Translations under genes and position numbers: made by a program
Notes under the pieces: generated by a model
Told to the model about the DNA's origin: nothing
The model's input: the letters and a program-made list of their open reading frames with translations, nothing else
Database searches by the model: none
Assembly: GCA_946811185.2 (NCBI GenBank)
Contig: OX328112.1
Location: 25,495,742 to 25,559,741, forward strand
Direction of reading: 5' to 3'
Source of the DNA: Hippopus hippopus
Lineage: Eukaryota > Mollusca > Bivalvia > Cardiida > Cardiidae
DNA length: 64,000 bases
Shown: positions 43,207 to 54,636 of the stretch, piece after piece
Layout of the letters: every line of letters starts with the position of its first letter
How positions within the stretch are numbered: position 1 is the stretch's first letter

Positions 43207-44650
43207 GCAACATTTCGGGGAAAAAAATGTTACGTGCAACATGGGTCAGTCTAAAAACAGAGAAGAACCGACGGTAACAGGTATCTTCAGTCTGAAGGAT
43301 TGCTCCGATGTTATTTTTGTGATTGGGTCTCCGTACCCCTTTATTGATGGGATAAGAAGATCAGCAAATACACGGTCAAGTGTCTCTAAGGCGACTTCTT
43401 TGTGTATATAGATATTTATGAAAATTAGCAGATTGAATTAACTTGTAAAGATAGGGAAAATCGATTTCAACCCTTAACACATGTTTGAAATATTTATGAA
43501 AATATTCAGGAATCGTATATATATAGGGAGAATGATTCAAGATGGCGTCGTTTATCATTTCTTATCAACTGTAGTGTAGGGGAGTCAGAAAATAACCTGA
43601 AGTTCTATCGCGTTGCCTGTTCCTGTGTATATATGATCCCTGCTTGCAATAAGTAAGTTAAGCACATGCCGAAACAAAGATCTTTTTTTTTAAGGAAAAA
43701 AAAAAAATGGTAAGAAGAGAATAAATCACAATGAAATGTAAAAGATCAGTTGCAGTAGTAGTGACTGGAATTGACATTTAATTAAAATTTCTTACAGAAA
43801 AACCTCAAGGCAGTCATGAATATTGAGCTACATGTGTGTTACAAAAATACATGGTGCAGAAAAATGTCTTACTTTTTCAAATTTTAACTTATTGCCCCAT
43901 AAATTATTTGACGGAATTATTTAAGTGAATCCGCCATAGAAATCTTTGGAAAACAGTGCGATACAAGGACCAATCTTTTTGCTATAGAATGTAACATGCA
44001 ATTGGTTGGTTCCTCCCTTACAATGTTTTTTTTTTTTTCATTTAATGTAGATACTTTATCTCCTAATATTTCTCCCCTTTTGGTAAGTTGTAGCCAGTGG
44101 AGATAGTATCAGTGTTGTGTACGACAGAAGGCATTATGGTATATGAAGCTAACATCATGGTCCCAGTGTATTTCATACAAATACCTTTAATATACTTCTC
44201 TCCCTCAACAGGGATTTTCATGTGGGAACGCAGTCAACTCTAGTAATATATGGATAGGTATGTTGTTTCCTGTGATACAACTGAAACATGTTGAAAACAA
44301 CATTGCTTATTAAGCAACAAACCTGAACACTTTACCAGGCAACAAAATTTTAGACTTGTCTAATTTCAAAGTATTTGCACCTACTTCTGTATTATTAGTG
44401 AAAGTTTAAAGTCAAAAGGGACAAAACTGTATCAAAGAGATTCTGATATTGTGTGTCCTGGGCTTCTGGTGTTTATAGATTACCCTTTTGATAGTCAGCT
44501 CTTTACGTTTTTCTTCGAAAACAGCTGAGTTTTTGCAGTACTCGACATTAAGATAAATCTTTTAATCCTTGAAACCCTAAGTTTAGTAATGGACCCTCTC
44601 ATAGTGACTAAAAAAAAAAAAGCCAAAATACTGTTATTTTAGGGTTTTTC
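43207..44650. other. Gene-poor stretch, nothing firm
   Basis: A family C-like right half (ACCAGGCAACAAAATTTTAGAC) lies near 44335. I see no supported exon. Confidence 0.4.
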
Positions 44651-45056
44651 TTTTTAGTTAAATGTGACACTACTAAACGGGGTGGGTGTCATCCATAAAG
44701 ATGCGGAAATGATACACAAAGATCAGACTGCAGTCTACACCTTTAGTCTTTTTCAAATACACCCATATTATTTCATGCTTTCCGGTAGCATATCGAGAAA
44801 AAGCAGTGAAAATATTTTTCGATATTCCGCAGGTACGACCAGTGAAAATACCGATTTTTATATTCTAGTTACCTAAATGCGCGTGACTCACAACCGAGAT
44901 TGAAATATGACGTCATTTACCTTACATTTCTCGCGCTTGACGTAATATTGTAATGCGTTGCTATGTGGAGGGGGTACGCCACGGGGAATAACTGAAAAGA
45001 ACTGTACTGGATCTTGATAAAGTTTCTCCCAGAAAGGGTTAAAAGCATGAAATAAA
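44651..45056. other. Intergenic stretch, nothing firm
   Basis: CATGCTTTCCGGTAGCATATCG is shared with 14378. A TGACGTCA site is at 44909. Confidence 0.35.
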
Positions 45057-45224
45057 TAGAATATTTGTATTTTTCGGTGAAAGATCGAAATTTATTTCAT
45101 CGAGTGAACACCATCGGTAATATTTTCACGAGTGGCGCAGCCAGCCACTCGTGAAAATATTACCGATGGTGTTCACTCGATGAAATAAATTTCGATCTTT
45201 CACCAAAAATACAAATATCCTCTA
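45057..45224. repeat. Near-perfect palindrome, 80-bp arms
   Basis: The left arm 45057-45136 and right arm 45144-45224 are almost exact complements (for example GAACACCATCGGTAATATT / AATATTACCGATGGTGTTC), with a loop of only GCAGCCA. Confidence 0.9.
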
Positions 45225-45419
45225 TGTCTAGAAGGGTAGTATAATTTGTCTAAGGTTTGGCCGCCCCGATCTGCCATCAACCGACGAGCCATTGGGCAAA
45301 GTAGATCAACGATCATTGTGCACAATTTCATTTGTCCAGTCTTTGTTCTCTTTGTTCTTAGACTTTCCCCGAAAAGCTCTTATTCCAGGTGAACTAAGGG
45401 TAAATACAACAACAGCAAC
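45225..45419. other. Short intergenic stretch
   Basis: Nothing recognised. Confidence 0.4.
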
Positions 45420-45640
45420 TACCGCTGGTGTCCGTGGTCGTAAGGTAGAGCGTCGACCTCGTAACCATAAGGTCCTGAGTTCGATACCTGGGAGCGGGTG
45501 TCAACTTTGGGGCTTTTCATTGGCCCACACATTCGGCGCGAGTACTGGTGTAGTTCCCAGGAAGCAGAATCGAGAGAGATTAGTGTAAGTTGTAAGAACT
45601 TGTTTCTCAATCGATGAAAAATAAATATGTTTAAACAACA
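45420..45640 (+). mobile_element. tRNA-derived SINE (type S5)
   Basis: TCCGTGGTCGTAAGGTAGAG (A-box-like) is followed by GAGTTCGATACCTGGGAG (B-box-like). The 3' end is A-rich (GAAAAATAAATATGTTTAAA). The sequence does not fold into a tRNA acceptor stem. Confidence 0.7.
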
Positions 45641-46228
45641 ACCACCATCAGCAAAGACAAACAAGAAAGCATGTACCCTTCATGGACATATACTAATTTT
45701 CAAGCTTCTGCAGACGACATTGCCGCTTTGAAAATATAGTATGGAAAGGAGCATGAAAATTTAGAAATCACAATGCCTCTCTTTTTCCACGATAAACCAC
45801 GGTACAAAGGAAATTATTTTGATTCTAACATGAACAACTCTTGATCAAAGGAAAGCAAGTTCATATAATTTAGTATACAAAGCGGATACGGATTAATTTC
45901 CTTTAATAAACCATGGTTGTTCCAGTTACTAACCAAAACTAAACCCGTTTGGCCAGTCGTTAAAAAAAGCCCCAGGCATCAAACTCAACAAAAAAAAAAT
46001 GCACGCCTACCGATCCCTCTGCGGGCCTTAACCGAACGCATTCCGAAAATTATGATCGTTGCATTCGTCGGAAACTTTTGTTCATGCACAAAAATATTTT
46101 TGAAGGACAGCGAACATCGCCGATTGCCGAACGAAAAGCAGCGAATACAACCCGCTGACGGGACGAACATTTAACGAATACGCCGAATTTAATTCGGTAC
46201 GCATTCGGTGAAATTTTCGGCTTGTTTG
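45641..46228. other. Intergenic stretch with a relic of the 9.4 kb repeat
   Basis: TTATTTTGATTCTAACATGA and AACTCTTGATCAAAG at 45812-45860 match the right flank of the palindrome at 9436-9615. No gene is seen. Confidence 0.45.
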
Positions 46229-47228
46229 GACCGGGAGGGGGGGGGGGGGGGCTGTTACATCAGTAAATCCCTGAGTTTTTGCGTCCTCCTTAGCGGATGA
46301 ATTGTTTACTTCAAGTGACTTTCATTGATTAATTTCCGAGGGCGGAGACATGGAACAGCCACGGGCGACTGACTGTAAACTGACTTCGGTTTTACCACAA
46401 TCGCGCTGCACTGCGGTTATGGAGCCAAATTGACGTGTCATGTTAGAATTAACTCTTTACCACAAAATCCTGAGTTTCAACGATGTTGAGAAAGATGGCT
46501 TTTGAAAACGACAATTTAATTGTGATTAGAATATTGAGATTTGCCACTGGCGAGTCAACAAACCCAAAATACGCTGTAATATGGGCGGAAACATAGTAAA
46601 CCTTTACGCACATATTAAATACTGAAAGACTTTTTCGTAGTTATTTTTTCTTTTGTGAAATGATACCCAACCTATGACTACTTATAAAAATCGCGCGAAA
46701 TAATCTATTGGTTTACAGTAATGGTAATGGTTTGAGCTGATGACGCACTGATGTTATTTGTTGGACATAACTAACACATGTTTAATAAATGGAAGAAACT
46801 TTAATCATTTTATATTACATATGCCCATTCTTTTATATTCAGGTCAAAACAGTCGGTGCTGCAATTGGAATAAGTGACATGTTCATCTGTATATGATTTA
46901 CGGTGCTGTGAAACGGCAAATCCGTTTGTGTGGAACATGTAACGTGTTTTCGTTTGAAACATCAGCCAGACATGTTTACTCGACGAGTTGATGTGTTTCA
47001 AAAGTGCAACAAGAGATATGTTTTGCTTTGAAATGCGTCATATGTTTCAGTTTGAAATACGTGACGTGTTCACAAGTTGAACACCAATATTTTCTGTGCA
47101 CCTGAACGCCATGTATTTCAGAAGAAAACATGTTGCATGTTTTATATTAATGTGTTGCAAAAGCGTAATAGAAAAAAAAAGTTTCAATATGTGTTCAAAA
47201 CTGAAATACCTCTTTTTCCAGTGTAAAA
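46229..47228. other. Upstream region of small gene 2
   Basis: It starts with a G run and has a family C fragment near 46447. At 46900-47110 loosely repeated strings of the type GTTTGAAATACGTGACGTGTT occur. Just before the start codon CTCTTTTTCCAG could serve as a splice acceptor. Confidence 0.4.
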
Positions 47229-47528
47229 ATGTCATCATCCGAACAAACAGTGCCGACCCAACTCGCCGACTCCAACCAAGCGTCCACAAAGTACCACTGG
47301 GTTGCGGAAATCTCGGCGGGAGCCCCCGGGTTTAAAGAGAAAGAGATAATAACTGGTGCCTGGGTCTCAGATCTGGACGAGGCCAAAACGGACGCGTTAC
47401 ACAGCGGCGTAAGGGAAGTACAGAACTACCCATACTTACGTAACTTAAAGAAGTTTTTCATAGAAGACGAGGCGGGAAAAGTAGTCGAAAAATTAGACTT
47501 CCCTGATCCTTTATATGTATGTTCGTGA
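47229..47528 (+). CDS. Small orphan protein, paralogue 2 (99 aa)
   Basis: This is the second member of the family at 12677-12982. I do not recognise it. It starts MSSSEQTVPTQLADSNQAST, then KYHWVAEISAG, a predicted second strand (KEKEIITGAWV), a helix (DLDEAKTDALHSGVREVQ) and FFIEDEAGKVVEKL. Conserved between the two copies are the MSSS start, TQLADS, QASTKY-WVAE, DL-EAK, REVQ, YPY/FPY and IEDEAGK/VEDEAGK, while the last ten residues differ. There is no signal peptide or membrane helix. The ATG has A at -3. The preceding CTCTTTTTCCAG has the shape of a 3' splice site, so the protein may be encoded by the last exon of a gene with an untranslated first exon (inference). Retention of an open frame in both diverged copies argues for function. 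Confidence 0.75.
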   Translation: MSSSEQTVPTQLADSNQASTKYHWVAEISAGAPGFKEKEIITGAWVSDLDEAKTDALHSGVREVQNYPYLRNLKKFFIEDEAGKVVEKLDFPDPLYVCS

Positions 47529-47759
47529 ATCATGGATACTGTAAATGTGTCTTTATTATAAACTTTTTTATATTGCGAAAGACAGAGAAATTTCTGGAAA
47601 TGAGCATTTTCTTCTTTTTATACCCGGAAAATATTCGGGGGCATACTAGTATAATTTTTGTTTAGTCAGTCCATCCGTTTTCGTGTCCGGGCCATAACTT
47701 TTTAGGTCACCTGAGCACAAAGTGCTCATTATGAGCTTTTGTGATCGTGCTATGTCCGG
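47529..47759. other. 3' flank of small gene 2
   Basis: ACTGTAAATGTGTCTTTATT resembles the 3' flank of gene 1. The stretch then merges into a tandem array. Confidence 0.4.
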
Positions 47760-48415
47760 CGTCCGGCGTGCGGTGTGAGTCGTCCGTCGTCAACTTTTAC
47801 CTTGTGTTATGCTCTAGAGGCCACATTGTTAGTCTGGTACTCGTGAAACTTGGCCATGGTGTTTGATACAATACAATACAATACAATACAATACAAAACT
47901 TTTTATTGTAAATGTAGGCCTCTGGCCCGAATTACAACATTACCAAAGATACGCATATAACATGTTACATTGAATTGTATTGTATTGATGATATCTTGGA
48001 CAATTTCGAAAATGGGTCAAGTCGGGTCAAAAACAAGGTCACCAGGTCAAATTAAAAAAAAGAAAAAAAAACTTGTGGACGCTGTAGAGGCCATAGTTTT
48101 TGAACAATACTCCTGAAAGTTGGTCAGAATGTTTGTCTTGATGTGGGGTCAAAAACTAGGTCACGAGGTCATATCTTAGAAAACCGTATATATAATACGC
48201 GAGAAGCCAGTTTTTCTGTACAATTTTCTTGAAAATTGGTCAGAATGTTTGTCTTGAAGATATCTTAAATGATCTTGAAAAGTGGTCACATCGGGTCAAA
48301 AACTAGGTAACCAGGTCAAATCTTTGAACAGCCTTGTGTATGCTCTAGAAGCCACATTTTCTGTCGAATGCCAGTGAAAGTTTGTCAGAATGTTTTCTTG
48401 ATGATATCTCAGACG
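47760..48415 (+). repeat. Tandem array of GGTCA-type units, first part
   Basis: Units contain GGGTCAAAAACTAGGTCACC, CTCTAGAGGCCACATT and TGGTCAGAATGTTTGTCTTG at spacings of roughly 110-150 bp. The same array resumes at 49876. Confidence 0.75.
47866..47897. repeat. ATACA pentanucleotide microsatellite
   Basis: About six units of ATACA. Confidence 0.9.
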
Positions 48416-48420
48416 TTTTT

Positions 48421-48797
48421 TTATCACATAACCTCCCTTGTTTTCAGTGTAATATACCCATTACGAATTTTCTTATCTCATACACGTTTGATATCACTAT
48501 TGTGTGACGTCATTTTTGACGTCATTTTGTACTTATTTCATAGAAGTGAATGGATTTTATGGATATTACCGCGTGTGCATCTATAGATGGTTAAAAATGC
48601 ATCTTCTAATCTACGATTTGTAAAATATTGTTATGTGATAAAAAAAATCTGACTTTCGTTGGCGCATGAGATAAAAGTTTCATTAAACTCGTCAAGAAAA
48701 AATGTTATTAAGCTCGCCAAAGGCTCGCTTAATAACATTTTCTCTAGACTCGTTTAATAAAATTTTATCTCAACGCCAACTCATGTCAGATCCTATA
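48421..48797 (+). mobile_element. Family K miniature element, full length
   Basis: It starts TTATCACATAACCTCCC and ends CATGTCAGATCCTATAT, and is colinear with 7415-7796. It interrupts the tandem array. It carries two TGACGTCA sites at 48505 and 48517. Confidence 0.8.
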
Positions 48798-49875
48798 TAT
48801 CCCCCGCCGAAGGTGAATGGATGTAGTTTTAGCGTTGTCCGTCCGTCCGGGACAATATCTCCAATAACATTGGACGGAATTTCGTGAAACTTTATAACTG
48901 TATATAATAACCCATTTCACCGATATCCTTTTTTTTTTTTTTTTTTGATTCGATGCAAAATGGCCGACTGGGAGCGATTTTGAGTTACGCGGTCGCGTAA
49001 ATTTTTTATGTTTTGAGTCTTATCTTGAAAACAATACAAAATTTTTACACGGAACTTGTCACATCTATCAATCACCATTAGGAAATACAGTACAACAAGT
49101 TTCATCCAGATTGACCATGCAACACCACAGTTATATACCCTTGTCAATTTGGAGATATTGCCCTTAGTTATTTTGCAAATTGGATTTTTGTCCCGAGCGT
49201 TACTTCCAAAGTATAAAAGCTTTTGACTTCAAACTTCATATGCAGATAGATCACAATAAGAACAAGTGCAGTGTACAAGATCCATAACTCTTTTTTCATC
49301 AGTTTTGGAGTTATGGCCCTTTTTTTTTACAGATTGGATTTTTCCCCGGAGCATAACTTCAAAAGTATATAGCATAATGTCTTCAAACTTCATGTGCAGA
49401 TAGATCACATTGAGGACTAGTGCAGTGAAAGCTGTACAGCAACTTTCAACAAGATTGATCATGCAACGCCACAGTTATATCCGCTTGTTTCCATCCAAGA
49501 TTGCTAAAATTTGACATTTTTTTCTCGTCTATTTGGACTTTTAGGAGATTTTTTTTAGGATAATTGAAGTTTTTTTTCCAGAAATATCACTATAATCAGC
49601 CACCATCATGAAATGCTGCACAGTAAATTTCACTGTGATTATGCATGTAAAATGACAGTTATGTCCCCTTGTGAAACTTCATCTTTATATTGTTTATCAT
49701 AAGCCAATCCTTATTTGATTTTATTTAATGAAATGCCATGTCATGGAAAAAGGGGGCTTTAAATGAATAATTTCATTATGGATCAATAACAAAAGGGCCA
49801 CATGTACATGCAAAACACAATACCTCCGATATGTTTCTGTCATAAAAGGTCTTTTTGGGCGGGGGATATCATTTC
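48798..49875. mobile_element. Element with ATATCCCCCGCC ends and inner repeats
   Basis: ATATCCCCCGCCGAAGG at the left and GGCGGGGGATAT at the right are inverted. The interior repeats TTCAAACTTCATATGCAGAT / AACTTCATGTGCAGATAGAT and GTTATGGCCCTTTTT. The block at 54637-55740 is of the same general type. Confidence 0.65.
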
Positions 49876-50795
49876 AAGGAAATTGCTTGTTGAAAATGGG
49901 TTTTGTAGGATCAAAAACTAAGTCACCAGGTCAAATTTCTTTCGTAGGCTCTACAGACCACATTTTTGGTCTGATACTCATGAAAATTTGTCAAAATATT
50001 TGTCATGACGATATCATGCCTAAGTTCTAAAATGGATCATGTGGGGTCAAAAGCTAGGTCACTCGCTTAAATCTTAGAAAAAACATGTGAACGCTTTGGA
50101 CCCCCATTTTCAGTGCAGTTCTCTGCAAAAGTTGGTTAGAATGTTTGTATTGATAATATCTTGGATGATTTTGAAAATGGGTCATGTGCGGTCAAAAAGT
50201 AGGTCACTAGGTCAAATCTTAGTAAAACCATATGCACACTTTAGCCTCCACATCTTTGGTACAATATGCTTGAAAACTGGTCAGGATGTTTGGATAATAT
50301 CTCGTGGGAAAACGTGTCACATCGAATCAAAAACTAGGTCACCAGCTTAAGTCTTTGAAAAACCTGCGTACGGTCTACAGGCCGCATTTTCAGTCCAAAA
50401 ATCTTGAAACTTGGTCAGAACGTTTGTCTTGATGATATCTTAGAAGTATTTGAAAATGGGTCATTCTGGATCAAAATCTAGGTCACCAGGTAAATTCTCA
50501 GAAAAACCTTATTTACACTCTACAGGCCGCATTTTCTCTCAAATACTCATGAAAGGTGGTAAGAATGTTTGGATAATTTCTACAGGTTTGAAAATAGGCA
50601 ATGTTGAGCTAAAAAGTAGGTCACTGAGACAAATTCTAGAAAAAGTTTTTGTACTTTCTAGAGGCCATATTTTAAGTCCAATAGTAATGAGAGTTTGTCA
50701 GAATGTTTGTCATTTATCTCGGAAGAGATTTGAAATGGGACATGTTTGGTCAAAAGGCTCAGGTGAGCGACTTCAGGGCCATCATGGTCCTCTTG
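49876..50795 (+). repeat. Tandem array of GGTCA-type units, second part
   Basis: AAAAACTAAGTCACCAGGTC, ACTCATGAAAATTTGTC and TTGATGATATCTTAG recur about seven times. Open frames in this region come from the repeat period. Confidence 0.75.
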
Positions 50796-50819
50796 TTTCA
50801 CCATGTTTCGATTTCAGTA

Positions 50820-52030
50820 TAACTTGGTATAAATGTTAACCACATCGAGACGATGTGTCAAGTGCAAGAGTCATAATCGTAGGTTAAAGGTCAAAGTCAC
50901 AGCACGGTCAAATGTATATTGGGGTAGCATTTGTTTCTGGCCTGTAATTGTAATTATTAGTGAATTTCAGTATTACTTTGGAGAATTGCTAAGTATATAA
51001 AGACAATGTCTCTTGCACAAGAATCATGTCAGTAGGTCAAATGTCAAGGTCACGGCAAGCTCAAATATTAAAAAAGAAATATGAAACGTTTTGTTCATGT
51101 CCGGCCTGTAACTTATGTTAACTATGAATGAACTCAATACAACTCTGTAGAATTTTCAAACACATAAAGACGATGTGTCAAGGGCAAGAATAATGTCTGT
51201 ATGTCAAAGGTCAAGGTCGAGGCAAGGTCAAATGTCCCTGTTCGTGTCCAGGCCATAATTTTTTCCCTATCACCCAATTTCAGAAAAAACCTAGCACAAT
51301 TGTTAACCACATCAAGATGATGTGTCATGCGCAGGATTCAAGTTTATAGGTTTAAATCAAGGTCACAGCAAGGTCAAATTTGTTCTTTGGGGGTAGTGTT
51401 TGGGTCCGGCCTTTAACTCATTTAGTTATACATGAATTTCCGTGTAACTTTGTAGAACTGTCAACCACATATGGACAATTTGTCACACCTAAGAACCGTG
51501 TCAGTATGTCAAAGGTCAAGGTCACAGCAAGTTCAAATATTGTTTAAAAAAGAATTTCGGGGGATTTAGGATGGTATTCTGGCCTGTTACTTTTTTAATT
51601 ATGATAGCAGTTTTCAATGTAGAATGGTCAACCACATAAAGAAAATGTGTTGGGCGCCAGAACCATGTACGTAGATCAAAGGTCAAGGTCAGTGCAGAGT
51701 CAGTGTCTGTATTTGTGTCTGGTCCGTTACTCTTTTCCCTGTGACTTGATATCAAAATAAATTTGCACAAATATTAATCTTACCAACAGGACGTGTCATG
51801 CAAAAGTCACGTCCATAGGTTAGAGGTTAAGGTCACAGTATGGTCAATTTTTTTTTTTTTTTCGATGGTAGTGTTTGTTTCCAGCCTGTCACTCTTTCAG
51901 TAGGTAAATTTCAGTGTAACTTTGCATAATTCTCAACCACATATAACCGAGGTATTGCACACAAGAACCTTATCTTTGGTCAAAAGTCAAGGTCAAGGCA
52001 AGGTCAGAAATGTTTGCAAGGTTGTGTGTC
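50820..52030 (+). repeat. Tandem array, about 8 units of 150-165 bp, with TCAAGGTCA
   Basis: Each unit holds GTCAAAGGTCAAGGTCACAG-like sequence, CAACCACATAAAGACGATGT and a TTTCAGTGTAACTTTG motif. TCAAGGTCA equals the binding site of ERR/SF-1-type nuclear receptors (established). Whether it works here is unknown. Confidence 0.8.
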
Positions 52031-52587
52031 AATAGTCAATGTTTATATGCACTTTCAACAGGAAACTTTTACTATTTTGGGGGGCAGTAGTCACTGTGAT
52101 ATACCTTATTCCTACAATGTTTTCTTTCATTTAAGTGGCAAATTGTATCATTCCAGCCACTTTTAATTTGTAGTCTGCAACTTGTTTCAGTTTGGACAAG
52201 TGCAAAGTTTTATTGTTTTGAATAGAGTCAAGCCGTCATCCTGCAGAATTTAAGAGTAATGTTAACGAGCTCCGCCAGTGGTTATAATCTTTTAGAGCGA
52301 CTCAAAACTGGCTTCTGAACGAGCAAGTTTAACCTTTTAATTACAAGAAGGCAAAATCATAGCATTTTCTAAGTTGAAAGCATTTCAACTCCGAACACAA
52401 GGACCACAATGGAAATAAAGGACCACAATAGAAATAAGGGATTTATAACCCTTTTTTTGTGTCATCCTTTGTATTTAAATATAGTTTGACATGATTTCGT
52501 TATCATGTCCATCATATCTCATGTATAGTGCTTTTATGATGTCATATATTTTATACAGAAATAAATCTATGTATCTATTTAACAAAT
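52031..52587. other. Intergenic stretch with a family C remnant
   Basis: TAGTCTGCAACTTGTTTCAG and TTTGGACAAGTGC at about 52170-52210 match family C. Nothing else is recognised. Confidence 0.4.
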
Positions 52588-52774
52588 GGGCCATGCTTTG
52601 GCTAAAGGCAGTTTTATACATCTCCATGATGCATTATACCACGCAAGTCATTACATAACTATGGCTCCATAGTATATTTTGTATAACGAATGAATCATGA
52701 GGTAGATTGCACGTGCAGACCTGAATCGATGCATTTTGTAGATGCATTTAGCCTCTTTTCCACAGAGCACGGCT
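52588..52774 (+). repeat. Family B element, internally deleted
   Basis: It starts GGGCCATGCTTTGGC and ends CACAGAGCACGGCTC. The inner palindrome is missing. Confidence 0.7.
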
Positions 52775-52844
52775 CAGTTATAAGCCTTTTTCGACGTCTG
52801 GAATCCGTTGAAACTCAGATTCTATCATGAGCTTGATTAAACAA

Positions 52845-52925
52845 GTGGACGGTATAGATTCAAAATCAGACTGCACATTATGTGCAGTCTGATCTTGATC
52901 TATGCCGTCCACAAAAGCCATTCTT
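52845..52925 (+). repeat. Family D hairpin repeat
   Basis: AAAATCAGACTGCACATTATG / ATGTGCAGTCTGATCTTG, with GGACGGTATAG and GCCGTCCACAAAAG outside. Confidence 0.8.
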
Positions 52926-53169
52926 TTCGCCCATGATTCTGAAAAAGGTTAAGTGTAGCTCAAATGACGGTATTTTCACTCGAACGGTTTGAAACACAAT
53001 GGGAAAAAGAGAAAACATCCCTAAGCATTTTTAAGTATTAACTCATAGTCATATTTTATCATATACTTTAGTTTATTGTTTCGATACGTACTGGGTCAAC
53101 TTTGCAGCGGACGAATTTGAAATAGTTCGAGCAAAAATAGGGATCTACATCGTCGGCGGAAGCATTTAA

Positions 53170-53390
53170 TTCTTGACCATAGAATCCAGAGTTTTGACGA
53201 CCTGAAAGAGAAAGGCTTTTGAAAACATTGTGGGAAATGGAGAAAATGCTGGTAACCAGTATTTTCTCCTTTTCCTACAATGTTTTCTACTGTATCACAG
53301 AGAGAAATCGTCATTTGAGCTACAATTACTTTGACGACTGCAAATGCTCAGTATTTGGTCCAGTCCAAAATTTTGTCGTGTGGTAAAGCG
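53170..53390 (+). repeat. Family C foldback element
   Basis: It starts TTCTTGACCATAGAATCC after TTAA. The hairpin GGAGAAAATGCTGGTAACC / CAGTATTTTCTCC is present. The right end is TTTTGTCGTGTGGTAAAG. Confidence 0.75.
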
Positions 53391-53526
53391 TTTATGTTTC
53401 TTATAGCATTGAAAGTCGACAGTGTATGTTCTTTTCTCCAACCTGTATTGGGCAAAACGTCTTTGGCACACTCAGAATAAGCTTGCTTGGGGCAAGTGCT
53501 TGCTTAATGCCGGTGTATTGCAATAT

Positions 53527-53787
53527 GAACCATTCTCTGGCAAAAAAGGGATTCAATTAATCTCCGTAATGCATTATACGAAGCAAGTAATCACATAATT
53601 ATGGATCCACCAAATTCATTTTGTCTAACAACCGAATTAATCTGAAGGTAGGATTGTCCTTTGACATGCAGAAAATTGACCAATAGCAAAATGTTTCGAC
53701 TAAGATCAGGGTGTGGGATTGCGCAGGTTGACCTGGATCGATTCTTTATGCAGATGCATTAAACACCCTTTTACCAGAGCATGGCTC
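53527..53787 (+). repeat. Family B miniature inverted-repeat element
   Basis: It starts GAACCATTCTCTGGC and ends CCAGAGCATGGCTC. The inner palindrome is diverged (AAGATCAGGGTGTGGGATTG). Confidence 0.75.
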
Positions 53788-53824
53788 AGTTAAAATATAT
53801 GCCTTCTCTTGGAATTCAGTATAT

Positions 53825-54165
53825 GCTTGCTTAATACAGGTTGCATGTTTAGCCAGTGAGACAGGTTTTTCTGTATAAACACTTCAACCTGCATTAAACA
53901 AGCAACTAGGATACTCTAAATGTGTTTGCTTTAGCTTGTTTAGTACAGGTTGAAAGTTTAGCCAGTGAGACAGGTTTTTCTGTATAAACACTTCAATCTG
54001 CATTAAACAAGCAACTAGGATACTCTCAATGTATTTGCTTTAGACAGGTGTTTGCTTAATGCAGGAAAATTTGAATGCTTAATACAGGTTGCATTTTCAG
54101 TAGAGGAAACTTTTACACACATGATTGTTTAATACAGGTTGCATTTTCAATACAGGAAACTTTTA
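53825..54165 (+). repeat. Tandem duplications of TTAATACAGGTTGCA type
   Basis: A unit of about 109 bp with AGCCAGTGAGACAGG and ATTAAACAAGCAACTAGG occurs twice. A second short duplication (TACAGGTTGCATTTTCA) follows at 54080-54165. Confidence 0.85.
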
Positions 54166-54184
54166 AAGCACATTTTACTGTAAT

Positions 54185-54480
54185 TCAAAAGCACGAAATG
54201 TATCCTTTAAAGGAAAAAGAATCTGGGAAGGCATGCATTTGGAAAAGGGGAAGAACTTTTTGCAACCTTTTACTTATTGATTCCGTGGTTCAACGTGGCT
54301 TTGGAAGAATTTCTTTGAAAAAAGCTGTGGGGAATGGAGAAAACGCTGGTAACTAACATTTATTTCAAAAATAACTTCAATCATATGAGCCCCATCCAAT
54401 GGCTACAATTGTCAGAGGGGGACTAGGTCCGCCATAGCCCCATCTGGTTCAAGCCCAATGCTGTTTATCCCAGCACATGT
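54185..54480 (+). repeat. Family N repeat
   Basis: It matches 16020-16350: GGCATGCATTTGGAAAAGGG, TTTACTTATTGATT, GGAGAAAACGCTGGTAAC and ACAATTGTCAGAGGGGG. Confidence 0.65.
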
Positions 54481-54636
54481 ATTGAGAGTCTAGGACAATG
54501 ATCAAAGAAATGTCGGATATTTTAGTCTAGTTACTGCACATCGTGCTTTACCTGGATGCTCTGAACCCTTGGATTTCTTAACCCTTAGCAATATTTGGGT
54601 TTTTAATATTGGCTTGAACGTTTTATTTGACTTATT

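Noticed and set aside
45420..45500. tRNA-like sequence
   Set aside because: The boxes are present but the cloverleaf stems are not. The A-rich 3' end indicates a SINE.
50450..50839. Open frame of 129 codons
   Set aside because: It lies in a tandem array, and the apparent protein repeats simply follow the DNA repeat.
49876..52030. CRISPR-like regular repeats
   Set aside because: Units are long, diverged and contiguous without unique spacers, and the genome is animal-like.
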